This document shows, piece by piece, positions 10,283 through 19,020 of a stretch of 64,000 nucleotides of DNA (its first letter is position 1; every line of letters begins with the position of its first letter). A model generated the notes under the pieces. It was not told where the DNA came from. It saw only the letters and a list, made by a program, of their open reading frames with translations, and ran no database searches. The stretch is from Hypholoma sublateritium FD-334 SS-4 (Eukaryota > Basidiomycota > Agaricomycetes > Agaricales > Strophariaceae), in NCBI GenBank assembly GCA_000827495.1, contig KN817567.1, positions 1-64,000 on the forward strand, in the 5' to 3' direction. The translations under genes and the position numbers were made by a program.

Positions 10283-11030
10283 CTAGGTCAAACGACGCAA
10301 TGGAGGGACGTGCGTTAATTCCTTGCCTTCCTTCTGCGCCGCATTTTCCCCCCAGTATGCTTTAGGACCACCAAACGGAGAGCCAGGCGCGGCGAAGGTT
10401 TTGACATACGACTTCCCTGTGAATGTAATTATGTTAATCGATGTAAAGATCATGGGTAACCAATCACGCCAGATGGTTGCGCTTGGATATCTATTCACAT
10501 TGCATTTCATCGCCGTATAGTTCCTGTTCCAAGAACCCCTCCCGGTATTTGACTCGCAAGACTTCCTCCAAGGATCCCAGGTCGGATAGATCGGCGTCTA
10601 ACGCTTGAACCATGAAATCCATAGTTTCAGACTCTGGCCGGACCTTCATCACCACTATGTCCCCCCTCCAGAACATGCGTTTCTTATTCTTCAAGTGCCA
10701 TGGAGTAACTCCGACCAGGTTAGCGACGTTGAGATTGACGGGGAGGCGCAAAGAGCGATTGTAGAAGAGTACGTAGGCAAGTGCTCCTGGCACTCTGACG
10801 ACTAAAGCGCGCGTCTTCAAGTTGCGGTGTTCCGCGCCAAAAGTGCTGGTCAGGTCCACGCAGCGGCTGTGCAGGCACAACGCTGAGATATCCTCCGTGG
10901 CCGTCACAGTTTCGACAATCATGTGTGCGATCCGCGTCGCAGAGCCGTCGGCGGGGAAGACGATGCATTTGCGCACGCATCTCTCGAATTTGTCGCCCTT
11001 GAAAAGGCAGTCAGGCTCAGTGGCGGGCAT
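10283..11030 (-). CDS. Unknown protein, possibly two exons
   Basis: A clean frame runs from ATG at 11030 to a stop at 10491 (179 residues, starting MPATEPDCLFKGDKFERCVRK). I do not recognise the family. A better model may use the GTGAAT donor at about 10497 and the CACAG acceptor at about 10411. This would replace the last three residues with about 42 others (through SYVKTFAAPGSPFGG) and end at 10283. The first exon has balanced composition and conserved-looking hydrophobic stretches, so I think it is real. It sits in the F-box1 to HD-A spacer and has no counterpart in the F-box2 to HD-B spacer, so it was gained by one copy or lost from the other. Confidence 0.5.
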
Positions 11031-11269
11031 ATTCAGATTGTAAGAGACGCGATGGGGGTGAAGATGGAGCGAGGGAGAACACGGGGGTATAGATCCACGA
11101 CGTGCCTCGTGCGTGATAGTGCGTGCCGCACGGCTGCCTTCTGTCGTTCAAAGAAGCTGCCGTCAGTCGCTCCGCCGCGTCCAAGCCGCGTCCTAAAATG
11201 AGCGTGGCACACTTGGCCATTTTAGACGCCCACACATACTACTACTAGATTAGATAAGATAGCCGAGAC

Positions 11270-12687
11270 TCGGCGGCGGGTAACTGTATACCCGACCGAA
11301 TCGGCTGGATTTGTCGCCCCTTGGCCCTTTGCTTGCAACGACTTGCTCTCTCCGTCGACGCTTCGCTTTCGCTGCAGGCTTCCTGGAGGGGTGGATGGGC
11401 GTTGGGGGGCGTTGAACGCTGGGGAGGGGTCGGCACACGTCGTCAAGGATGAACCGGGGCGCCGAACGATGCATCTCCATCGTGCATCTGTACGTTGAAT
11501 GCAGGTCGGGTGTGTGGTGCAGGGCCAGGGGCTTGCTGGCATTTGGAATTGGCGGCGTGGAGCGCGTCGGGGGCGTTGGGCCAACTTCGGAGCATGGGGC
11601 TCGTTGGTCATTGCGGTCATTGCCAGGTCATCGTCATCGCACCGGCCGATAGGGGGTACGACACCCACCATGTATTATGTAAGTGTTACTTATTGTTTTT
11701 AGACAGTTCTCGGCTGATCATGAAACACTGACCCCCAATAGAAGAGGTCTTAGTGTAATCGATGGGCATTCATAATTTATTTGAGTGGGTGAAGATGTGA
11801 GATGTCTCTGCAAGACAAGAGAAGATAAGGCGGCCCCAAGGATGGGCAGAAAATGGCAAAAACATGCATCTCAGCCACGGAGGCATGGCCCGGAAAATTG
11901 GCCAGTGGCAGGAACTTGTTGGGGAAATAAATAGAAGGAAGATTTTCATTTTGGGCTGGATGGCAAAAACAGAATGGTGCTTTGCATACTTGCTTGCTTA
12001 TTGTGATTAAGTATGCATTGGCCCAGCAGGTTTCACCATGCACTTTGTCCTTGCTTTGGCACAACAAGTGCACTGTGCTGCAAAGCATCTGCACAGTGTA
12101 CTTTGAGGGTACTCTTAGTTGCAGCAGAACAGACAACGGCAAACGCACGCACGACCCTGCGTATTACTCACTATCAGTGGCTCTGATAGGAGTAAGTGCG
12201 TGCATGGTCCGCCTTCTGGCTCCCGCCTCTTGAAGGGACGGCGCACGTATATAAGGAGAATTCGCATGTAGGTGAAATTCGCGGGCTCCGATTGGCGGTC
12301 GATACCATCGATAAGGGGCGCAGGTTAAATTAGCAATGCGGCGTGGAGCCAACAAAGGATTTTGTCTGGCGGGCGGGCATGTACATAAAATAAAACGCAC
12401 TTGACCTCGCGTGCCATTTTTATGCATATAAACCCAGCATGCTTGCACCCCCACCCACCCGCTTTTCAAATTCCCGCTTACGCCCCCCCACCCAGGCCCA
12501 AAGCAAAAGCAAAAGCAACATCGAGAAGCACTCCGAAGTTCGTCTCTGGCCACGAAATACGTGACCTAAATATAAAGCGCGAGCACGCACGGGAATATTC
12601 TAGCCCACGACAAAAAGCAACTCTTTTTGTCTTTTAAGAGCCAGCGGGGTGGCTGGAACCCAGCCGTTCATTTCCGCTTCCTTTACA
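11270..12687 (+). repeat. HD-A upstream block: right arm of the inverted duplication and copy of the HD-B upstream block
   Basis: Positions about 11385-12687 match the left arm (6965 back to 6151, then 1912 back to 1413) on the opposite strand. About 11280-11380 and 12000-12687 also match 15350-15500 and 16010-16678 in the same orientation. For example, TTCACCATGCA...GGCACAACAA recurs in both. No intact gene lies here; open frames such as 11777-12148 minus have counterparts that are broken in the other copies, which argues against coding. The block is best read as a conserved promoter and spacer. Confidence 0.7.
12571..12577 (+). promoter_or_regulatory. TATA box of HD-A
   Basis: TATAAAG followed by CGC lies 117 bp upstream of the HD-A ATG. 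The same TATAAAGCGC occurs upstream of the HD remnant, and a diverged TAATATAATTGCG lies in the equivalent place before HD-B. A second, more distal conserved box (ATATAAACC.CAGCATGC) lies near 12426-12440 and near 16412-16430. Confidence 0.55.
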
Positions 12688-13973
12688 ATGCCCATGTACT
12701 ACCGATCCCGAGAGATATTGGCGGGTGCCTCCGCCGACGACGCGAACTTGAACTTGAAGATGCGGCGGCGGCTCACGCCGGAGGGAAGAAAGCTTGTGCA
12801 AGGTACTTATACTACTACTAAAGGCCCCGTGCAGACAAAAATAGCTGATTAAATTTGATTGCAGACTATGTAGACTCGGTGCACGGGCACGGGCGCAGGC
12901 TGACGCTCGCAGAACGGAAGGAGCTGCTGCGCCAGGTCCAGGTGCGCTTTATTCATTGACACTGATAGGCATGGGTTATGCAGATTTAATGTGTTGTGTT
13001 TTCGCAGGCGGTCCCGGGGTGCGACTTCTACTCGCTGACGAACCTGAATACGTGGCTGCAGAACCACCAGTACAGCGCCAAGCCGCCGCGCGACACAACC
13101 ACGCCCCCCGCGCGCGCCGGCGGTGCGTGCCCCCCCTCCTCCTGCCCCACAGAGCACGACATACTGACCAAACACCCCCACCACCCAGGCAGCTTCCCCA
13201 CGCTCACCCAGCCCATGCGCGCGCAGCTCGCCGCCCTCCTCGCGCTCGAGCCCCCCGGCGGCCCGGCCCCCGAGAAGACAGCCCTGTGGGCCGCGATGCT
13301 CGCCCCCGCCGGCGCCGCGCCCGCGGAGGTCCGCGCGTACGTCGACCTCCAGCGCGATTATGCGCGGATCAAGGCGCTGCGCGCGCTGCGCCCCCCGACG
13401 CCGACGTCGCCGTCGCCTGCGCGCTCGCCCGCGTCGGTGTCGCCCGTCGTGCCCGCCGCCGCGGCGCCGGCGCCGGTCGTTGCGTTCGCTGGGGCGCATG
13501 CGTACTACGCCGAGCGCGCGCCGAAACGGAGCAGGCCCACACAGTTAAGCAGACCCGCGCCGCGGCCGCCGGTGGTGAGCAAGCCCGCGCTGCCCACGCG
13601 GGTCGGCGCGCGCGTCCCGTGGTCGCGCCCCGCCCCGGCCCCCGTGCCCCCGCCCCCGGCGCCGACGCCGGGGTACCCCTCCCCCGCGCTGGACGCCGAC
13701 GCGGAGGACATGTCCATCTCGCCTGAGGGGTCCCGGGCGCCGACGCCCGCACCCACATACGCAACCACGTCCGCGCCGACCCAGACCCAGACCCAAACCC
13801 AAACGCCCGCACCGGAGCGCACGCTCCGCGCGAGCATCCTGCAGGGCGTCGCGGACGCGCTCGCCGCGCCGCGCCCCGCGGGGGCGGCACCGCGCACGGC
13901 GGCGGAGTTCTGCGCGCTGTTCGCGGCGTACGAGGCGCCGCTTGCGCAGATCCTGTGTGCGCTCGAGTCGTAG
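12688..13973 (+). CDS. Homeodomain-like protein HD-A
   Basis: Four exons (12688-12802, 12865-12941, 13008-13122, 13189-13973) join to 363 residues. The N-terminal part reads as a divergent three-helix homeodomain. LTPEGRKLVQDYVDSVHG is a first helix, LAERKELLRQVQAV a second, and SLTNLNTWLQNHQYS a recognition helix keeping the W-x-Q-N of classical homeodomains. A Pro/Ala-rich, probably disordered middle follows. The last 45 residues (ASILQGVADAL...LFAAYEAPLAQILCALE) match the paralogue HD-B closely and may be a second conserved domain. If the reading is right, this is a DNA-binding nuclear regulator of an agaricomycete family. No mating-type flanking gene is seen here. It converges on F-box2. 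Confidence 0.7.
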
Positions 13974-14138
13974 CGGTGCCCGCGCGTTTCGCTCCCCGCC
14001 TGCATCTACCTCTGCGTCTCGCCATCGTGCTGTCAGCGCGGCCGCGCCCGTCGCACGCACGGTCTTCCACCCTCAGGACATGCCAAAATTATCATATGTA
14101 ATGTAATGTAGTACCACCCACTGTATACCACCATCGTG

Positions 14139-14170
14139 TGCTGTGCGCGGGCGGATTCCCGCGCACAGCA
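14139..14170 (+). terminator. Conserved 3' hairpin after HD-A
   Basis: TGCTGTGCGCGGG and CCCGCGCACAGCA form a perfect 13-bp stem with a 6-base loop, 165 bp past the HD-A stop. A copy with the same loop follows HD-B at 18167-18202. It could be a transcript 3'-end element, a small insertion or a protein-binding site. Hairpin terminators are not usual for fungal polymerase II genes, so the label is tentative. Confidence 0.5.
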
Positions 14171-14311
14171 TGTACTCGCATGAAGCATTGTTAGTTGCAT
14201 AACATGCGATTCTTACTCTTCAGGTGCGACAGGGAGCCTCTGACCTCCTCAGCGACTGTGTGCCCCTTTCCCAGTTTATTCTAAAGTAGAAGTAGAATGT
14301 CGGGAGTGGAT

Positions 14312-15285
14312 CTAGCTCGACCTATCACGAAGACGCCTCTCCACCTCGACCTCCACATCATTCCAGAAATCGCCCTTGCCCCTTGCGCCGCCCTCCCAGT
14401 CGGAATTTGGTATATGCGCCAGGACCACAACGTGCACTCCACATACCGTCCTTTTTATTCCGTCGGCGTATATGTATTGATTGTTCGCGCAGCAGAGGCA
14501 AAGTGCCACGTATCGAACCGCCGGAACTGCCTGTATCACCCGTTCCAGCTGGTGGGGGAAGCCACGGTACGGGAGGGCGAGATGGGAGAGGCGGACGAGG
14601 TGCTCCCAGCCCGTGTAGAAGGGCCACATCTCGTCGTCCTCCGCGAGGTGGAGGTGCGTGAGGTTGCGAAAGCACGCGTGATCGAAGCTGGGCGCTGCGG
14701 ATCCGTCGAAGTACCACCACAGGTTGATATACAGCTTGCGCAGAGCCGTGCTTGCCTGCGGGTTGTCAAAGAATGTGAGACTATTGACTGGCTGATTCAC
14801 GACGACTTCCTTTATTACAAGGTTCTCTACGCCGGTGCAGATAGCCAAGACGCGATCGACCTCGCCGTCCTTGTAAAATCCCCCCAGGAGAGCCAGGTTC
14901 TTGACATGTCGGGCATAGTAGTCCATTGGATTTTTGCCGCTGGTCAATTTGGCAAGGAATGACTTGAGCTTGGTGTGCTGTGAGCTGAGAACCTGATCAA
15001 TGCAGACGGTTGAGATTAAGATAGGATCGATCCTGCGGCGCGGTAAGTAGCGTTGGAAGGTAGGATGATCGCACACACTGACCATGCATACACTCTTTTG
15101 CATACAAGGACAAGAGTCGTGCAAACTTCTGGGCAGTCGAACGCGCATGTTTCGAATATTTGACGTTCCAACTCAGGAGGGAGCTTGGGCGGACCCGCCG
15201 CCTTGTGACTTATCAGATTCCGAAATACAGTTTGAAAGGAAGAGGAGATGACGCGACGAAGTTTCGGAGTGGGAATAGATTTCAT
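14312..15285 (-). CDS. F-box-like/leucine-rich-type protein 2
   Basis: Exons 15083-15285 and 14312-15032, with a 50-nt intron, give 307 residues. The F-box-like segment PPKLPPELERQIFETCAFDC...LVCKRVYAW is followed by IDPILISTVC and by Leu-rich segments (NLTHLHLAEDDE, RLSHLAL). It is paralogous to F-box1 along its whole length, with the same exon lengths in exon 1 (203 nt) and the same intron phase. It ends 339 bp from the HD-A stop in a convergent arrangement. Family function (substrate choice for ubiquitin ligase) is inferred only. Both F-box1 and F-box2 have intact frames, which suggests selection on both. Confidence 0.7.
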
Positions 15286-16678
15286 ATAATTATGCTATGA
15301 AGATGCAGACAGAGAGGAAGCATGTGCCATGCCTGGACTCGGAAGCGGGCCAACGATACTTATACCCGGTCGGATCAACCCGGATCAACGATATTTTCAA
15401 CGATTTTCCAACGATTTTCTCTTTTGCCTGCGACGACTTGCTGCCGCACAAAAAAAGCTCTCTTCTTCGATGCTTCGCTTTCGCTGAAGACTTTCGTTGG
15501 ACTGATACAGTGATAACTCACAGGGATACTCTGCAACGGACCCGGCATCCACTTCAGAGCTTACTCCCGAGTCCCGCTTGATACCATTGGCACCAGCTGA
15601 GCAAGTTATCGCGGTTCACTCGCAACCACCTTGCAACTTGCTGGCAACACATGATGGCGACTGAAGCTGAAGACCAACTGGAGAGTCGAGAATAAAACGG
15701 GTCTACATATTCCGCGTCAGTACGGCCTACTGCACATGGAGGGAAAGGAACTCGGTATGGACACTCATAACTGTTGAGAAACCTCATTACTTCAGGCCAC
15801 ATTCAAGTTTGTTTTAAGCAGAATCTTCTAAGATTTGTTCTAGAGGCTGAGTCCCTACTTCTGCTACTGTGTGAGTGCCTGTACCTTGGGTTTACTTCGG
15901 GCACCTCCTGAGGCCAGAGAAGCCAGTGGAGAAATTTTTTCTTCTTGCTTTCATGGCACTTGAATCCAGGAAAATAAACCTATAGTTTTGTTTTGGTCTT
16001 GACATATGATTCCTGGGTGATCCACGAGGTTTCACCATGCAATTATTCACTTGGCACAACAATTGCTACAAAGCATCTGCACGGGGCAATTAATTTAGCT
16101 GCAATGAAACACACTCTCGACTTGCTCGCGACCCTGCGCAAACCCTGGGCGTTAGTAACGTACACAGTCAACTAAACTGACGGCAAACTCACGGTTGGAG
16201 CCAATGGTAGATCTTGCGTGTTCTGCCTTCTCCAGCCTTCTGGATCCCGCCTTATAAAGGGAGGGAGCATGTAAAATTTCTGGGGTGCGATCGGCGGCCG
16301 ATAGCCATCGATAAGGGGCGTGGTTTGAATTTGCGTGCCTAATAAAATAGATGTCTGGTAACCATTTATATAATTTCCACGTCTTGACCCTGTCTGTCGC
16401 ATCCTTTTTTTATATAAACCCCAGCATGCCAGCACTCGCACCACCCGCCTCTCCCTTTTATCATATCTCCCGTTCGAGGCCCAAAAACTGCATCAAAGAA
16501 GCCCGCCGAGTTTCGTTCGCTGTCCTGCCAACTTGAAGGACGTGACAAGCATCGACTCTTAATATAATTGCGAGCTGGCGGAAGAGTTATTCAGCCCAGC
16601 TCAAAGAGCAGACACCTTTATTGTCCTATAAAAACCTGTCTGGGTTGGAATCTGAGACATCCCCGCTTTGTCCAACCA
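15286..16678 (+). repeat. HD-B upstream block (tandem copy of the HD-A upstream block)
   Basis: This 1.4-kb gap between divergent F-box2 and HD-B is homologous in patches to 11270-12687. Blocks around 15350-15500 match 11280-11380 (TATACCCGG...GCTTCGCTTTCGCTG), and 16010-16678 match 12000-12687. A TATAAACCCCAGCATGCC box lies at 16413-16430. No intact gene is seen. It is probably a shared bidirectional promoter region. Confidence 0.65.
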
Positions 16679-17842
16679 ATGCCCTCAGAGCCCTCGCAAA
16701 GTGTTCCTCCAGTAGGCCTGTCTGCGGCACAGGAGGCCGCCAAAGCGCGGCGGAAGCTCACGGAGCCCGGCAGGAAGCTCATACAAGGTACTACTTACTC
16801 ACAGCCCTGCGTGGCGCCGGTGCAGAACAGAAATGGCTAACAAACAACCCAATATGCTGCAGATTATGTTGACTCTGTACATGGGCACGGCCGCAAGCTG
16901 ACGCTCGAAGAGCGGAAGGATTTGCTACGTAAAGTCCAGGTGCGTTCTAGCGAAATCAGTGTCTCATGTATGCGCGCTTAAACGCGTTACGCGCTTTATA
17001 AGAGTCTCCCCGGCTGCGCTTCCTATGGGCTGCAAAACCTCACTCTGTGGCTGCAGAACCACCAGTATATCAACAAGCCATACCGTGACAAAACCGAGAC
17101 CACGCGCCCCAGCAACCCGAGTGCGTGCCCCTTCTTTCTGCCCACACTCAAACTTGAACTAAACTATCCCTCAGGTACATTCCCAACGCTCACGCCCGCC
17201 ATGCGCGCACAGCTCGCCGCGCTCCTCGCTCTCGAAGCCGACGCTGGCACCGACCCCGCGCCGGCGAAGGTCGCGCTCTGGGCGGGCATGCTCGCGCCCG
17301 CTGGTGCCGCGTATGACGAGGTACTTGCGTATGTCCAGCTGCAGCTAGACTACGCGGGTATCAAGCGCCGCCAGACGCAACGCCTCCCGACGCCCACGTC
17401 GCCCACGCCTGCGCCGGCGTCGCCCGCGGCGTTCGTGGCACCCGTCGTTGCGGCGCCCATGGTTGCGGCGCCCGTCGCAGCATACACAGGCGCGCACGCG
17501 TACTACGCCGGACCGCCATTGAGCAAGCCTGCACTCCCCAGGCGCCTAGGCGCGAAAGCGTCGTCCTCGACGCCGGGGTACCCCTCGCCCACGCCGGACA
17601 CCGACGTGGACGTTGTGTCAATCTCGCCTGAAGCGAGCCAAGTGGCGACGACCGCTTCCGCTCTGCAGTCCCGCGCGCCGCCGACGCTGCGCGCGAGCAT
17701 CCTGCAGGGCGTTGCAGACGCCGTCAGCGCGCCGCCGCCTGCGCTTCCCGCGAGGATGCCTGGTACGCCGGCCGAGTTCCACGCGCTGTTCGCGGCGTAC
17801 GACGCGCCGCTTGCGCAGATCCTATGTGCGCTCGAGACGTAG
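16679..17842 (+). CDS. Homeodomain-like protein HD-B
   Basis: Four exons (16679-16787, 16863-16939, 17003-17120, 17175-17842) give 323 residues. The intron positions match HD-A, and exon 2 is the same length (77 nt). The homeodomain-like region runs RRKLTEPGRKLIQDYVDSVH, then LEERKDLLRKVQ, then NLTLWLQNHQY. The C-terminus (ASILQGVADAV...FAAYDAPLAQILCALE) is strongly conserved with HD-A, while the Pro/Ala-rich linker has drifted and is shorter. The frame is intact, so both copies look functional. The acceptor before exon 3 (TATAAG) is chosen to keep frame with HD-A. The next gene on the right is a decayed F-box-like copy. Confidence 0.7.
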
Positions 17843-18166
17843 GTGCATGTGTACCTCCGAACATGTCGTCGACGCAAGGTACGCCTGCGCCTACGTCCTC
17901 AGCACGCATTTCGCTTTCCCCCCCTCTTTTACTACTTGTGCCTCTTTCGGCATTCCGCTGCCCCACCAAGCCTACCTAACCTTGCCCCGCCCTGCCCCAT
18001 TTCCGTTCCTATTCCATTCGTCCACGAGGCAACGTAAGCTGTGTTCTCATCGCACGCACAGACTGCTTTCCTACCCCCTCCCCGCTACTTGCTATTCATT
18101 CTAGAGCCCACAGCCGGCCAAAATTATAATATGTACATGTACCACACTCACTGTATATCACCATTA

Positions 18167-18202
18167 TGTGCTGTGCGCGGGCGGATTCCCGCGCACAGCA
18201 CA
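18167..18202 (+). terminator. Conserved 3' hairpin after HD-B
   Basis: TGTGCTGTGCGCGGG pairs with CCCGCGCACAGCACA over 15 bp around the same CGGATT loop as the HD-A hairpin. The flanks CACTGTATA.CACCAT before it and GCATAAAGCATTGTTAGTTGCAT after it are also shared with the HD-A copy. Retention of a perfect stem in both copies suggests constraint or recent duplication. Confidence 0.5.
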
Positions 18203-18521
18203 CAATTCGCATAAAGCATTGTTAGTTGCATACATACATGGTCAATCACGTCCATATTCGTAGTCCACTGAACCGTTACCAGTAGTTAGTTAAATTATTC
18301 GACTGAAAAACTACAGAACGGTGCCTAAAGAAACAGACACTCTAAAAATCGCCATGTCCTTGACAGAACACGAAATTAAATCGAAGGTAGTGTACGCATC
18401 TATTCACCTCGATTTCCTCCGCGACGATTTCAAAGTGAATATCAGATGTAGTACTATTTGAGTTCTACTAGTAGGGGATTATTCTATGTTGAGAGCCCGG
18501 ATTGACGAGAAACCCTGAGTT
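18203..18521. other. Intergenic remnant DNA after HD-B
   Basis: About 320 bases of A/T-rich DNA occupy the place of the missing 3' half of F-box copy 3. I see no coding frame and no other feature. Confidence 0.4.
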
Positions 18522-18848
18522 CTAACGAGGTTTTGGGGGGAACCCCGACAAACCAATGTTCTCGAGGAATTCAACGAGACCAGTTTTGTTACAGTTAATT
18601 CCAAGAGCGTGTCTTCCGTTGGTCAGTCTGGCAAGAAAGCATTGGAGCCTGTCCCTCTCGTCCATGAAGTAATAATGGATCGATCCTGCGACTTCGTAAA
18701 CAGCGCAGTACAACAGAATAATGAACACATCCACTAACCATTCGTAAACTCTTTTGCATACAAGGACGAGATTTGTGCAAACATATGGGTAGTCGAGCGC
18801 ACAAATTCCAAATATTTTGACTATTCGTGACACCTTTTTGGTATTCAT
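18522..18848 (-). pseudogene. Decayed F-box-like copy 3
   Basis: The minus strand retains FGICALDYPYVCTNLVLVCKRVYEW, matching the F-box-like segment of copies 1 and 2. The same intron follows, opening into GATCGATCC (WIDP). After the intron the spliced frame hits a stop within about 27 codons, while the matching continuation (CFLARLTNGRHALG) lies in another frame, showing a frameshift. The Leu-rich C-terminal two-thirds is missing. It occupies the place expected for the third unit of the tandem array, convergent with HD-B. Confidence 0.8.
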
Positions 18849-19020
18849 TGAGTTCGAGTCATACGTAGCTCCGTAGCCAGGGATTAATTATTGCGATTTC
18901 ATTGCGATATAATGCACAACAAATTAATAAGGATATTTCACTGTAAAATACAACGGTGTGACACAAGCAAAAAAAACAAAAAGCATAGGCACACTAGACC
19001 CCTAAAGGCACACGCAGCGA

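Noticed and set aside
11777..12148. Minus-strand 123-codon frame in the HD-A upstream block
   Set aside because: The matching DNA in the other arm is disrupted by indels, and there is no motif; it looks like conserved non-coding repeat.
13369..14070. Long minus-strand frames opposite the HD-A last exon
   Set aside because: Antisense shadow of a GC-rich, Pro/Ala-coding exon; low-complexity Arg/Ala/Gly product.
12688..17842. Interpretation of the HD pair as the A mating-type (HD1/HD2) locus
   Set aside because: The two HD-like genes are recent paralogues in the same orientation, not a divergent HD1/HD2 pair. No mitochondrial intermediate peptidase or other usual flanking gene is seen.
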